Below are positions 8,123-17,139 of a DNA stretch of 64,000 nt, piece after piece. The notes beneath the pieces are model-generated. The model was not told the DNA's origin. It worked only from the letters and a program-made list of their open reading frames with translations, and made no database searches. The position numbers and the translations under genes are program-made. Every line of letters starts with the position of its first letter. Position 1 is the first letter of the stretch. The DNA comes from an uncultured Alphaproteobacteria bacterium. Lineage in GTDB: Bacteria > Pseudomonadota > Alphaproteobacteria > HIMB59. The stretch lies in contig CACMIW010000001.1 in assembly GCA_902613845.1 (NCBI GenBank), positions 1-64,000 of the forward strand, given 5' to 3'.

Positions 8123-9754
8123 ATGCAAAATGAAATTTTAGAACTATATAAGCTTATACAAAATAAAAATATTGAAAAAGCATATTCTATTACGAAAAAA
8201 CATTACTCAAATAATAAAAATAATAAGGATATTATTAAAATATTGGCCTATCTTCACATTCAAAAAACTCAATATGATGCGGCTATTAGAGTTCTTAATG
8301 AATTTTACAATGACAATTCAGAGGAAAAAGATTTTGACTATTTTATTAATATGGGAGTTTGTCACAAAGCAAACGAAGATTATGAGAAATCTTTAATGAT
8401 GTATGAACAAGCGATCAAAATCAATCCTGACTCCCACATGTGTTATACTGTGCCAGCAGAGATATATTTAAAATTAAGAGATTTTAAAAAGGCAATGGAA
8501 TTTCTCGACACTGCTTTAGATAAAATGAAAATTATAGGTGAAGAGACTATAAATTTTCCAAATACTATTAAACTCAAAACTGAAGTTTATGTTGCTTTAA
8601 ATAAAGATAAAGAAAATGAAAATATGTTATTAGAAATCTTAAAAGGAAAATTTCATCCAGATATTTTTTATTTATTATCTATCGTAAATTCAAAACTCAT
8701 CGATGACGCTCTACTAGATACGGCCGAAAGGCAATTAGAAGAATATGATAAAAAATATGAAAATAAATTAGATAGATTTTGGTATGTTCATCCGCTTTAT
8801 TTTGGTTTAGCTATATTTTATAATCAAAGAAATAAACAAAAATCTGAAAAATTTTATGAACTTGGAAATAAAGAAATAATGAGTTCGCTAAGATATAATT
8901 CTTTTGAGTACCAAACAGACATTGTGAACATAATGGACTCCTATAGTAAAAATTTTTTAGATAAAAAACAAATTATAGATGAGACTGAAGGTGGTAGTAA
9001 TTTTTTTATATTAGGTACACCTCGATCTGGAACAACATTAATTGAGTCATTCATTGCATCTAATAATGAGGTGACTAGCGGTGGTGAGCTTCTAAGTGCA
9101 AGAAATTTAATTTCCGACTTCGTAAAAAATTTGAATAACCAAAGCACTGAAGAATTTATGGAGCACTTTAGAAGAACTTATTTAAATAGAACAGATTTTT
9201 TAAGAGGGAAACATAAAAACATAGTTGACAAACTTCCAGATAATTTTTTGTACATAGGTTTTTTATTTAAATTACTTCCTAAAACAAAAATTATACGAAC
9301 TTTTAGAGACCCTTGGGACGTAGCAGTATCCATGTTTAAACAAAGATATGTCACAAATATTCCATACAGCGCAAGCTTTTTTAATATAGGGGTATTTATG
9401 GCAAACTTTGAGGCAATCAACGTTTTTTGGAACAAAATTTTAGAAGAAAAAAATGATTTACTGGACATAAGATATGAAGAGCTTGTTGAAGATCCTGAAA
9501 ATCATCAAAAAAAAATTTATGAATTCTTAAACATTAATTCTGATTTCGACGAGAGTAGAAGAAAATCATTCTTCTCTCAAACAGCTAGCATCCGTCAGAT
9601 AGGATCAAATATTCATAAAAAATCTGTAAAAAAAGAGGAGTTTTTAGCTCACAAAAACGAATTCTTTGAGTCAATTCACATGCAAAGAGGTTATTGGGAA
9701 AAAAGGGGTATAGTAAGTAAAAATAGTGATTTTTTTGGTTATAAATTAAGCTAA
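8123..9754 (+). CDS. TPR repeat-containing sulfotransferase
   Basis: The protein has 543 residues. About the first 200 are TPR-type helical pairs ('INMGVCHKANEDYEKSLMMY' and the following repeat are clear). The C-terminal half is a sulfotransferase domain, with 5' PAPS-binding loop GTPRSGTT (about 298-305) and 3'-phosphate motif 'TFRDPWDVAVS' (about 392-402), then 'DIRYEELVEDPE'. It should transfer sulfate from PAPS to a hydroxyl or amine; the acceptor is unknown. TATATT at 8111-8116 lies 6 nt before the ATG and no Shine-Dalgarno is seen, so the mRNA may be leaderless. It shares a 27-nt gap with the divergent sulfotransferase-like gene. Confidence 0.88.
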   Translation: MQNEILELYKLIQNKNIEKAYSITKKHYSNNKNNKDIIKILAYLHIQKTQYDAAIRVLNEFYNDNSEEKDFDYFINMGVCHKANEDYEKSLMMYEQAIKINPDSHMCYTVPAEIYLKLRDFKKAMEFLDTALDKMKIIGEETINFPNTIKLKTEVYVALNKDKENENMLLEILKGKFHPDIFYLLSIVNSKLIDDALLDTAERQLEEYDKKYENKLDRFWYVHPLYFGLAIFYNQRNKQKSEKFYELGNKEIMSSLRYNSFEYQTDIVNIMDSYSKNFLDKKQIIDETEGGSNFFILGTPRSGTTLIESFIASNNEVTSGGELLSARNLISDFVKNLNNQSTEEFMEHFRRTYLNRTDFLRGKHKNIVDKLPDNFLYIGFLFKLLPKTKIIRTFRDPWDVAVSMFKQRYVTNIPYSASFFNIGVFMANFEAINVFWNKILEEKNDLLDIRYEELVEDPENHQKKIYEFLNINSDFDESRRKSFFSQTASIRQIGSNIHKKSVKKEEFLAHKNEFFESIHMQRGYWEKRGIVSKNSDFFGYKLS

Positions 9755-9762
9755 AATTTATA

Positions 9763-9780
9763 TGTTGCAAAAATGCAACA
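9763..9780 (+). terminator. Short stem-loop after the TPR-sulfotransferase gene
   Basis: TGTTGCA (9763-9769) and TGCAACA (9774-9780) pair with a 4-nt AAAA loop, followed by an AT-rich but interrupted T stretch (ATTTTCTAATTTG). It is the right place for a terminator, but the U-tract is weak, so it could also be a protein-binding palindrome upstream of the porin. Confidence 0.4.
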
Positions 9781-9884
9781 ATTTTCTAATTTGTTCGAAA
9801 TCATTAAGTAATTTGCATATTTAGCTGGGAATTTAAGTATTATCCATTTCAGTATTAGATCTAATAATAAGAAAGGATTTTATT

Positions 9885-10853
9885 ATGAAAAAGATACTAT
9901 TAGCGATCTCTGCTTTATCAGCTGCATTATTTTCTACAGCTGCAAACGCAGATATCTCAGTAGGCGGCTCAATGACAGCTGCTTACGTTGATGCAGAAGG
10001 TAATGCAGACGCTCATATCGGTGGTGCAATTTCTTTCTCAATGTCAACAACAACAGACGGTGGTGTAACAATCTCTGCTGGTGGTTCAATCTCAAATGAT
10101 AATGACGCTACAGGTAACAACACTGCTGCAACTGGTTTGACAGCATTAACATTTGGTTTTGCAAATGGTTCAATTACAGTAGCTAACGACGTTGCTGTTC
10201 CTAACGGAACAGGTCTAGTTGGTGAGCTTGTTGCACATGCTGACTCAAACAGAGTTACACATACTAATGATGTTGCTATTAACGTTGACGATGGTTCAGG
10301 TATTAGTGGTACAACAACTCTTGGTGATATGACTATTACTGCAACACACTTCTATGATGGTACTGCAGGAACTAAGGGTCACACAGACTCAGTAAGTGAT
10401 GGAACAATATCAGGTTCTGGTATTAGCATTACTATGCCTTTAGGTGACATGTCATTAACAGCTTCTTCAGCTGAAACTGACGAGAACGGTGTTAATTACG
10501 CATCAACTGGTGCTGCTCTAACAATGACTATGGGTGGCGGTTCATTAGGTGTTGGTTTTGAATCAACAAGCAATGATACTACAGGTGCTGCAACTGAAGG
10601 TGAAGCATACTCAGTAACTTACTCTACAACAATGGGTACTGCTGCTGTTGCTATCGGTTACACTGGTTTTGACGCTGGTACAACTGCTTCAGGCGGAACT
10701 TCATCAAAAACTGACGTTACATTATCACAATCTTTAGGTGGTGGTGCTTCAGTATTTGCAGAGATGAGTAGCTTGACAGGTGCTGGTGCTGCTGCACCAA
10801 CAAACACTACAAGTGAGACTGTTATTGCAATTGGAACAAGCGTAAGCTTCTAA
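9885..10853 (+). CDS. Outer-membrane porin, marine alphaproteobacterial type
   Basis: The protein has 322 residues with a classic signal peptide cleaved after Ala22 ('TAANA'). The mature part is built from alternating Gly/Ser/Thr/Ala strands and ends in Phe ('GTSVSF'), the usual terminal residue of outer-membrane beta-barrels inserted by the BAM complex. It should allow passive diffusion of small solutes. Aromatic residues are scarce, Cys and Trp are absent, and the coding sequence is visibly less AT-rich than its neighbours. These are signs of a highly expressed gene. A strong AAGGA ribosome-binding site lies 8 nt before the ATG. A possible promoter is TTGCAT at 9813 with AT-rich -10 candidates near 9835-9843. 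It is monocistronic with its own terminator. Confidence 0.82.
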   Translation: MKKILLAISALSAALFSTAANADISVGGSMTAAYVDAEGNADAHIGGAISFSMSTTTDGGVTISAGGSISNDNDATGNNTAATGLTALTFGFANGSITVANDVAVPNGTGLVGELVAHADSNRVTHTNDVAINVDDGSGISGTTTLGDMTITATHFYDGTAGTKGHTDSVSDGTISGSGISITMPLGDMSLTASSAETDENGVNYASTGAALTMTMGGGSLGVGFESTSNDTTGAATEGEAYSVTYSTTMGTAAVAIGYTGFDAGTTASGGTSSKTDVTLSQSLGGGASVFAEMSSLTGAGAAAPTNTTSETVIAIGTSVSF

Positions 10854-10876
10854 TCGTAAAATAATTTTACTTTTAT

Positions 10877-10909
10877 AAACCAGGGGTTAATAACCCCTGG
10901 TTTTTTTTT
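10877..10909 (+). terminator. Rho-independent terminator of the porin gene
   Basis: A 9-bp perfect GC-rich stem, CCAGGGGTT/AACCCCTGG (10880-10888 with 10892-10900), closes a 3-nt loop. It is followed by nine T residues (10901-10909), and three A residues before the stem extend the pairing. This is the strongest intrinsic terminator seen in the window. Confidence 0.95.
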
Positions 10910-10936
10910 GTTTATTTTTGATTAAATTGATCTAAT

Positions 10937-11533
10937 TTGTTGATGATGCTTAAGTACATATCGCCAATTACTTTGTCTCTAGTATTATTTCTTCAGTCCT
11001 GCTCGGGTAATTATGATAGTAATATGAGCAAATTAGATGAAATATATGGTGAATGTGATAACCCAGCTAATCAATCCAGATATAAATATGGCTCAAAAAG
11101 ATGGGAGAGTTGTAAGGCGCGCGAAAGATCACAAGGCGAAAAACTTTTTGACATTGGGGGTGAAATCAATGATTTAATAAAAGGAGATCGCCAGAATGTT
11201 GTGTTCCAAAGTAATGTAAACCCATATTTGTGGGGTGCGTCCTTAGAGGTTACCAAAAAATATCCCTTAAAAATTGCAGACAATCAAGGAGGCTACATTG
11301 AAACTGACTGGATTTACTCTCCTGATTTTAAAAATCAAAGATGTCTTATAAAAATACAAGTTCTGTCAACTGAGCTTATTACTTCAGGAGTATCCTCTAG
11401 TTTTTTATGTGAAGATAAAAACAACAATACATGGATATCAGATAATAAAAATTACCCTGATGAAGAAAAAAAAATTGTCTTGAAAATTCTTGAGATAGCT
11501 GGTGGTTTAGCTAGCTCAAACTCTCAGAAGTGA
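10937..11533 (+). CDS. DUF3576-type lipoprotein
   Basis: The protein has 198 residues with a hydrophobic signal and lipobox LQSC (Cys22), so it is a predicted lipoprotein. The core matches the alphaproteobacterial DUF3576 protein that sits directly before leuS: '[17 protein letters not shown]' then '[12 protein letters not shown]'. Its function is unknown; the position next to lptE may hint at envelope work but proves nothing. Its TGA overlaps the GTG start of leuS (GTGA), so translation is probably coupled. The ATG at 10937 is followed by two more Met codons at 10943 and 10946, so the exact start is uncertain by three codons. Confidence 0.75.
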   Translation: MLMMLKYISPITLSLVLFLQSCSGNYDSNMSKLDEIYGECDNPANQSRYKYGSKRWESCKARERSQGEKLFDIGGEINDLIKGDRQNVVFQSNVNPYLWGASLEVTKKYPLKIADNQGGYIETDWIYSPDFKNQRCLIKIQVLSTELITSGVSSSFLCEDKNNNTWISDNKNYPDEEKKIVLKILEIAGGLASSNSQK

Positions 11534-13896
11534 AATCTAAAAACTATATTTTAGAAATGTTTCCCTACCCATCGGGCAATATTCATATGGGGCATGTAAG
11601 AAATTATGTAATTGGAGATATATGTGCCAGATACCATAAGCTAAAAGGTGATGATGTTATTCATCCTATGGGATGGGATGCATTTGGTCTTCCAGCTGAG
11701 AATGCTGCTATTCAATTTAAAACTCACCCTAAAGATTGGACGCTCGAAAATATAAAGAATATGAAGTCACAATTAAAAAAACTCAATTTGGATCTAGATT
11801 GGGATAGAGAACTAGCTACATGTAATAGCGATTATTACAGATATCAACAAGAATTATTTATTGATCTTTATAATGCTGGTTTAGCTTATAAAAAAGATGC
11901 TCTTGTTAACTGGGATCCTATTGATCAAACAGTACTAGCTAACGAGCAAGTTATAGACGGCAAAGGATGGAGAACTGGAGCAGAAGTTGAAAAGAAAAAC
12001 TTATCACAATGGTTTTTTAAAATCACTCATTATGCTGAAGAACTTTTAAGTGGACTAGAAAAATTGGACCTATGGCCTGAAAAAGTCAAAACTATGCAAA
12101 AGAATTGGATTGGCAGATCAGTAGGAGCTGAAATAAAATTTAAAATAGCTGGTAAAGATAATTTTTTAAATATTTTTACAACCAGACCAGATACTATTTA
12201 TGGTGCTACTTTTATTGCTGTTTCAATAAATCATAAAATAGTCAGAGATTGCTTGGGCGATAGTGAAATTAAAAAAATTAAAAATGAATTTGACCAGATC
12301 AGCGATGAAAAAGAAAAACTTGGTTTTTCATTAAAACTCAATTGTATTCACCCAATTTTAGACAAAGAGATACCGATTTATGTTGCTAACTTTGTGTTAG
12401 ATACTTATGGAGAGGGAGCAATTTTTGGGTGCCCCGCTCATGATGAGAGAGACTATGATTTTGCCAAAAAATATTCTTTGCCGATTATAAAAGTGATTGA
12501 GTGCAATGATGACGAGTTGCCATATATTGGTAATGGAAAAGTTATTAACTCACCGATGTTGAATGGATTTGAAAAGGATGAAGCTATAGATAAGATTACG
12601 AATTATTTTAAGAAAACAGGAATTGGTTCAGAAAAAGTTAATTATAAAATTAGAGATTGGGGTGTTTCACGACAAAGATATTGGGGCTGCCCTATTCCTG
12701 TCATATATTATGAAGATGGTTCATACAGGGTTTTAGATAAGTCTGAGTTACCTGTGTTTCTACCTTATGATGTCAAGCTAGAGGGAAAAGGAAATGCATT
12801 ACTTAAAAATGATGAATGGAGAAATATCATTTGCTCAAAGACCAAAAAACCGGCTTTCAGAGAAACAGACACTCTTGACACTTTCGTTGACTCATCTTGG
12901 TACTATATACGTTTTCTAAACAATAAATTAGAAAAACCATTTGAACCAAATAACGTAAATAATTTTCTTCCTGTAGATAAATATATCGGTGGTATTGAAC
13001 ACGCTATTTTACATCTTTTATATTCAAGGTTCTTTATGAAAGCATTAAGGGATATTTATAAGTTAAAAGTAGACGAACCATTTAAGCAATTATTTACTCA
13101 AGGAATGATTACACACAAAACTTATAAAACTCAGAAAAATGAGTGGGTGATGCCGAAAGATGTATATTTAGAAAATGGAAATTTATACAAATTAAAAACA
13201 AAAGAGATTGTTTTAGAAGGACCCTCTGAAAAAATGTCTAAATCGAAAAAAAATGTAATAGAACCAGACGAAATACTAAAAGAATACGGTATCGATGCGA
13301 CAAGAATTTTTATGATATCTGACTCTCCTCCTGATAGAGAGCTTGAATGGACAGAAGAGGGAATACAAAGTTCTAAAAACTTAACCCATAGGATAGTGAA
13401 ATATTTTTCTCAAGAGCAAAGTCAAATAGATCAATCTACAAAAAAAAAAGTTGAAAAATTTATACATGATATTGAAATGAATATATTAAATTTTTCTTTG
13501 AACAAATGTGTGGCTGATATTTACACTCTATTTAATTTTTTAGAAAGAAAAAAAATATATCTTTATAATCATGATTTAAGTAAGAAAATACTAACCTGCC
13601 TTTTCCCGATAATGCCAAATTTATCTATTTCATTAAATAAATCGATCTTCAATGCAAATGATTTTGACACTTGGCCAATTGTTGATCTTGAACTTTTGAA
13701 AGAAAATGAAATTAGACTGCCGGTTCAAATTCAAGGCAAATTAGTAACAACTATTGATACGTTAAAAGGCTACAAAGAAAATGAAATACTTAAAGAAATA
13801 TATAAATTAGATAAAATTAAAAATAAAATTGTTAATAAAAAAATTGTAAAGGTTATAAATGTTCAAGATAAAATTATTAATATTATCACTAGCTAG
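11530..13896 (+). CDS. leuS: Leucyl-tRNA synthetase
   Basis: The protein has 788 residues and charges tRNA-Leu. The class I signatures are present: HMGH (19-22) and KMSKS (about 568-572). The CP1 editing domain has 'TTRPDTIYG' and '[13 protein letters not shown]'. It starts at GTG 11530, and the first in-frame codon upstream that could interfere is a TAG at 11512. The frame therefore cannot reach the usual ~35 residues that precede the '[12 protein letters not shown]' motif; here that motif begins at residue 6. The C-terminal anticodon-binding and tail regions are present. It is coupled to the upstream lipoprotein gene (4-nt overlap) and overlaps lptE by 38 nt, as in other alphaproteobacteria. 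Confidence 0.97.
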   Translation: MKSKNYILEMFPYPSGNIHMGHVRNYVIGDICARYHKLKGDDVIHPMGWDAFGLPAENAAIQFKTHPKDWTLENIKNMKSQLKKLNLDLDWDRELATCNSDYYRYQQELFIDLYNAGLAYKKDALVNWDPIDQTVLANEQVIDGKGWRTGAEVEKKNLSQWFFKITHYAEELLSGLEKLDLWPEKVKTMQKNWIGRSVGAEIKFKIAGKDNFLNIFTTRPDTIYGATFIAVSINHKIVRDCLGDSEIKKIKNEFDQISDEKEKLGFSLKLNCIHPILDKEIPIYVANFVLDTYGEGAIFGCPAHDERDYDFAKKYSLPIIKVIECNDDELPYIGNGKVINSPMLNGFEKDEAIDKITNYFKKTGIGSEKVNYKIRDWGVSRQRYWGCPIPVIYYEDGSYRVLDKSELPVFLPYDVKLEGKGNALLKNDEWRNIICSKTKKPAFRETDTLDTFVDSSWYYIRFLNNKLEKPFEPNNVNNFLPVDKYIGGIEHAILHLLYSRFFMKALRDIYKLKVDEPFKQLFTQGMITHKTYKTQKNEWVMPKDVYLENGNLYKLKTKEIVLEGPSEKMSKSKKNVIEPDEILKEYGIDATRIFMISDSPPDRELEWTEEGIQSSKNLTHRIVKYFSQEQSQIDQSTKKKVEKFIHDIEMNILNFSLNKCVADIYTLFNFLERKKIYLYNHDLSKKILTCLFPIMPNLSISLNKSIFNANDFDTWPIVDLELLKENEIRLPVQIQGKLVTTIDTLKGYKENEILKEIYKLDKIKNKIVNKKIVKVINVQDKIINIITS

Positions 13897-14350
13897 TCTC
13901 CTTCTTATTTCTTGTACCAATAATAAAAGGGATAGTAATATTCGTTTATCAGTATCGTATATTGGCGGAGAATATGATGGATTACAGTTATATAAAAAAC
14001 TAAAAAGTCATTTAAATAACTTTGGAATTTTAGATGATCAATCTGATTATCAAATACAGGCTAGCGTGTCACATTCTACAAATCTTTTTATAACTAATAT
14101 AGATAATACATCCGACAGGGAAAGAGTAACAAGCAATGTTCAATTAAAAATCTATAATACAGAATTATCTTGTTTTACATATTCGTTTGAAGATCAACTT
14201 TCACAGTTTTACATTTTGGCTCCAGGAGACAAATTTGTAAGTAACAAAAGTGCTGTAGAGGAAATAAAAGAGGACAATATTGACTACTTTGTGAAGAAAT
14301 TTATAAGTGGCTTAACTATTAGTGACCTAGATTGTGATGAAATCAAATAA
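13859..14350 (+). CDS. lptE: LPS-assembly lipoprotein LptE (by position and lipobox)
   Basis: The protein has 163 residues with lipobox LISC (Cys19). In alphaproteobacteria the small lipoprotein between leuS and holA is LptE, which plugs the LptD barrel that inserts lipopolysaccharide into the outer membrane. The mature sequence has the expected short alpha/beta outline, with alternating strands such as '[12 protein letters not shown]' and '[12 protein letters not shown]', but low identity. The call rests mainly on synteny. The ATG lies inside the end of leuS, and its own 3' end overlaps holA by 17 nt. Confidence 0.7.
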   Translation: MFKIKLLILSLASLLLISCTNNKRDSNIRLSVSYIGGEYDGLQLYKKLKSHLNNFGILDDQSDYQIQASVSHSTNLFITNIDNTSDRERVTSNVQLKIYNTELSCFTYSFEDQLSQFYILAPGDKFVSNKSAVEEIKEDNIDYFVKKFISGLTISDLDCDEIK

Positions 14351-14972
14351 TATAAAATTGATTGAAAACTTCTTCGAAGAAAAAAAAAACAAGACAATAT
14401 TAATTAATAAAGTCGATGATGAAAAAGCATACTTTTACGAGTTAGTTATTAAAAAGTTATCTAAAAAATATAATACGAAATTAATATATAATTTTAATAT
14501 TAGTGAAAATTTAATTTCTGACGATCTTTTTGATAATAGAAGTGAGGTCTTTATCCATTACCTAACTAATATTAAACACATAAATGAAGTTTTAAAAAAA
14601 AATTGTAAAAGCATAATTTTTACCGATTATAAAAACTATAAAAAGTATGCAGGTAAATATCAGACTATAAATGGTTATAATTTTGTTAGTGACATAGATA
14701 TTTTTATTAAAAATTTCTTTAACATTGATAATCAATATTTGATTAATTATTGTATGGAACATCCTTATTTATTATTATCTGAGATGGAAAAGTTTAGGAT
14801 TAATGAAAATAATTACCATGTAGATCCGACAATAAACCAAGGTAATGATTTTATAATAGCTATTAGAAAGGATATTTTTAATTTAAAAAAAAAACAAATT
14901 GATATAAAAAAGATATTTTTAAAAATTAAAAATGAAGCAATGTATAAAAAATTTAGTTTTTTAGTTTATTAA
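14334..14972 (+). CDS. holA: Short DNA polymerase III delta-like subunit (HolA)
   Basis: The protein has 212 residues. The position after lptE and facing parB is the usual place of holA. 'DLFDNRSEVFIHYL' fits the s-L-F-x-x-R-x-x-x-I strand, and 'CKSIIFTDYKNYKK' and 'LLLSEMEKFRI' (usual E-x-x-K-L) follow in the right order. HolA is the clamp-loader wrench that opens the beta clamp. Family members have about 340 residues, and the C-terminal collar domain, which holds the loader together, is missing or reduced to ~40 residues. It is diverged enough that the call is tentative. The 3' end overlaps parB by 20 nt on the opposite strand. Confidence 0.55.
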   Translation: MMKSNNIKLIENFFEEKKNKTILINKVDDEKAYFYELVIKKLSKKYNTKLIYNFNISENLISDDLFDNRSEVFIHYLTNIKHINEVLKKNCKSIIFTDYKNYKKYAGKYQTINGYNFVSDIDIFIKNFFNIDNQYLINYCMEHPYLLLSEMEKFRINENNYHVDPTINQGNDFIIAIRKDIFNLKKKQIDIKKIFLKIKNEAMYKKFSFLVY

Positions 14973-15783
14973 TTAAAAAATTATATTGCTCTAAGTTTTC
15001 ATAAAATATTTTAATATTTCCTTTACCTTTTTTATTGTATGTAATCTTGGTTTTGAATCCGATGATATCACTAAGATTTTTTTCTTCTTGTATTAAGTTT
15101 GGTTCATGGCTTGATGTTTTTCTTTTATTTTTCTCTAAGTCTCTGACTGAAATTTTTCCAGAGGAAATTAGAGCTAAGGTTTTTTCATCAAAATTAACTG
15201 GGGTTTTACCAACTAAAGCTCTTGCGTGACCCATTGATATTATTTCCTTGTCTAAAAGGCTAAAAAAAAACGCATCCAAATTTAATATTCTTAGAAGATT
15301 TGTTATATGAGATCTACTCTTACCAACTATTTTTGAGAGGTTTTCGTGTGTATAGTCGTTTTTATCAATCAGTCTTTGATAAGCATGTGCCTCTTCAGAA
15401 ATTTTAAGATCCTCTCTTTGGATATTCTCTATAAGTGATATTTCATCTTTATCAAGGTCTTCAGGCAATAAAAGGGATGGAAGTATTTTCAAATCAGCAA
15501 TTTGAGCTGCTCTCCATCTACGTTCTCCAGCAACTATTGTAAAGTTATCGTTATCTCTTTTTCTTAAAATTAATGGCTGAATTAAACCATTTTTTTTAAT
15601 TGATTGAGCTAGTTCTTTTATTTTCTCAGGATCAAATTCTCTTCGTGGTTGTCCTTGATCTCTAAAGATCTTTTCTAATGGAACAAGCAATAGGCCACTG
15701 TTATCCTTTTTGTTTTTCATTAAGTCTTCCTTTTTGCCAAGAAGTGATGAAAGACCTTTACCTAATTTTTTATTTGTTACCAT
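14953..15783 (-). CDS. parB: Chromosome partitioning protein ParB
   Basis: The protein has 276 residues. The N-terminal basic 'LGKGLSSLLG' motif, which contacts ParA, comes first, then 'QPRREFD', 'LAQSIKKNGLIQPLI' and the CTP-binding 'AGERRWRAAQ'. A helix-turn-helix for parS binding follows ('NLSKIVGKSRSHITNLLR'), then a C-terminal dimerisation segment. ParB loads on parS as a CTP-dependent sliding clamp and organises the origin region for segregation. It is the last gene of the mnmE-mnmG-rsmG-parA-parB minus-strand run and overlaps parA by 14 nt. A parS site lies 3 kb upstream at 18972-18987. Confidence 0.97.
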   Translation of the reverse strand: MVTNKKLGKGLSSLLGKKEDLMKNKKDNSGLLLVPLEKIFRDQGQPRREFDPEKIKELAQSIKKNGLIQPLILRKRDNDNFTIVAGERRWRAAQIADLKILPSLLLPEDLDKDEISLIENIQREDLKISEEAHAYQRLIDKNDYTHENLSKIVGKSRSHITNLLRILNLDAFFFSLLDKEIISMGHARALVGKTPVNFDEKTLALISSGKISVRDLEKNKRKTSSHEPNLIQEEKNLSDIIGFKTKITYNKKGKGNIKIFYENLEQYNFLINKLKN

Positions 15784-16537
15784 CTATACTGTTCCTTTCT
15801 AAAAATTCTTTTGCTAATGCAATGTAAGCTTGAGACCCTGTACAATTGAGATCGTAAATTATTGCTGGTAGACCATGGCTTGGTGCTTCAGAGAGAGTAA
15901 CATTTCTTGGTACATTGAATCTGTAGACGTTTGTATCAAAATATTCTCTTGCTTCTTTTTCAATTAAAGATGAAAGTGAATTTCTCTTGTCATACATAGT
16001 TAAAATAATCCCATTTAATTTTAAATTTGAATTAAGGTTTGATTTAACAATTTCTATAGTCTTAATTAGTTTCGATAAACCCTCCAAAGCAAAAAATTCG
16101 CATTGTACTGGGATTAAAATCTCGTTACTAGCAGTCAAAGAACTTATCGTCAGTAAGCCAAGAGTAGGTGGAGTGTCAATAAAAATATAATCATAACTTT
16201 TTTTTATATTGCTGATATATTTTTTAAGTAAAAAGTTTCTATCTTCATCATCAGCAAGCTCATACTCTGCTGCGGCCAAATCTTCGCATGCGGAAATAAC
16301 ATCTAAATTTGGTATCATAGATTTTTGTATAGCATTATTTATATCAGTCTCATTACTGAAAACTTTATAAATTGATCTGTTAGAATCATAAGCATTAAAA
16401 GACATAGAAGAATTGTATTGGGGGTCCATATCAACAACCAAAACATTTTTATCAATTGAAGCTAAAGCAGTTGCTAAATTAACAACTGTTGTAGTTTTAC
16501 CAACACCCCCTTTTTGATTTGCTATAGTAATAATCAT
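15770..16537 (-). CDS. parA: Chromosome partitioning ATPase ParA
   Basis: The protein has 255 residues. It carries the deviant Walker A motif KGGVGKTT (9-16), with the signature Lys at the start of the motif, and Walker B in 'YIFIDTPPTLG'. There is no N-terminal DNA-binding extension, so it is the chromosomal (Soj-like) short type. ParA-ATP coats the nucleoid, and ParB-parS complexes are moved along its gradient. Its start overlaps the end of rsmG by 4 nt and its end overlaps parB by 14 nt, so the genes are surely co-translated. Confidence 0.97.
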   Translation of the reverse strand: MIITIANQKGGVGKTTTVVNLATALASIDKNVLVVDMDPQYNSSMSFNAYDSNRSIYKVFSNETDINNAIQKSMIPNLDVISACEDLAAAEYELADDEDRNFLLKKYISNIKKSYDYIFIDTPPTLGLLTISSLTASNEILIPVQCEFFALEGLSKLIKTIEIVKSNLNSNLKLNGIILTMYDKRNSLSSLIEKEAREYFDTNVYRFNVPRNVTLSEAPSHGLPAIIYDLNCTGSQAYIALAKEFLERNSIDGNK

Positions 16538-17139
16538 TTAGAAGCCATGATTATTATCTTAGATTCACTTGATGTAATGCTTGGGTGTGTCTCCCAACTA
16601 TACTTTTGTGAATTAATAGCTTTGAGTTCTGTTAAATAAGATCTTCCCTTTAGCAGTATGAATTTTGTTTTTTTATTTATTATGTTCTTGGTCATAGATA
16701 TGATTTTTTCTATTGAAGCAAAAGCACGCGCGGTTATACAGTCAACATTAAGATCAAATATTTCTGTTATAGATTTATTGTGCAAATTATAATTTAAATC
16801 TAGTCGCAATTTGCAATTCTCTAGAAAGAGAGATTTTTTTGGTGATTTTTCAACTAAATGAAGGTTTTTAAATCCAATAATTGATAGTATTATTCCTGGA
16901 AGCCCAGCGCCTGTTCCTATATCCATCAAAGACCTCTCATGATTAGGTAGAAACTTAACTATCTGTATGCAATCTAAAAGATGTCTTTCGTCTAAATCGT
17001 CGATAGTGCTTTTTCCAATTAAGTTCATAGACTCATTTTCTTTAATTAATATTTTTTTATATTCAAAAAGTTTGTTTAGAATTGTTTTTGGATCATCAAA
17101 ATTCTCATTGCAAAACTTTACTAATTTTTCATTAAGCAA
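16534..17139 (-). CDS. rsmG: 16S rRNA (guanine-527-N7) methyltransferase RsmG
   Basis: The protein has 201 residues. It has a Rossmann methyltransferase fold with the SAM motif 'LMDIGTGAGLPGI' and the preceding 'NLIGKSTIDDLDERHLLDCIQI' segment typical of GidB/RsmG. A later 'ARAFASIEKI' stretch is also conserved. The enzyme methylates G527 in the 530 loop of 16S rRNA; its loss gives low-level streptomycin resistance in other bacteria. It overlaps mnmG by 8 nt and parA by 4 nt. Confidence 0.95.
   Translation of the reverse strand: MLNEKLVKFCNENFDDPKTILNKLFEYKKILIKENESMNLIGKSTIDDLDERHLLDCIQIVKFLPNHERSLMDIGTGAGLPGIILSIIGFKNLHLVEKSPKKSLFLENCKLRLDLNYNLHNKSITEIFDLNVDCITARAFASIEKIISMTKNIINKKTKFILLKGRSYLTELKAINSQKYSWETHPSITSSESKIIIMASK

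Noticed and set aside
8172-8396. Second plus-strand frame of 74 codons inside the TPR-sulfotransferase gene
   Set aside because: It is an out-of-frame shadow with a Lys/Ile-biased product and no family features.
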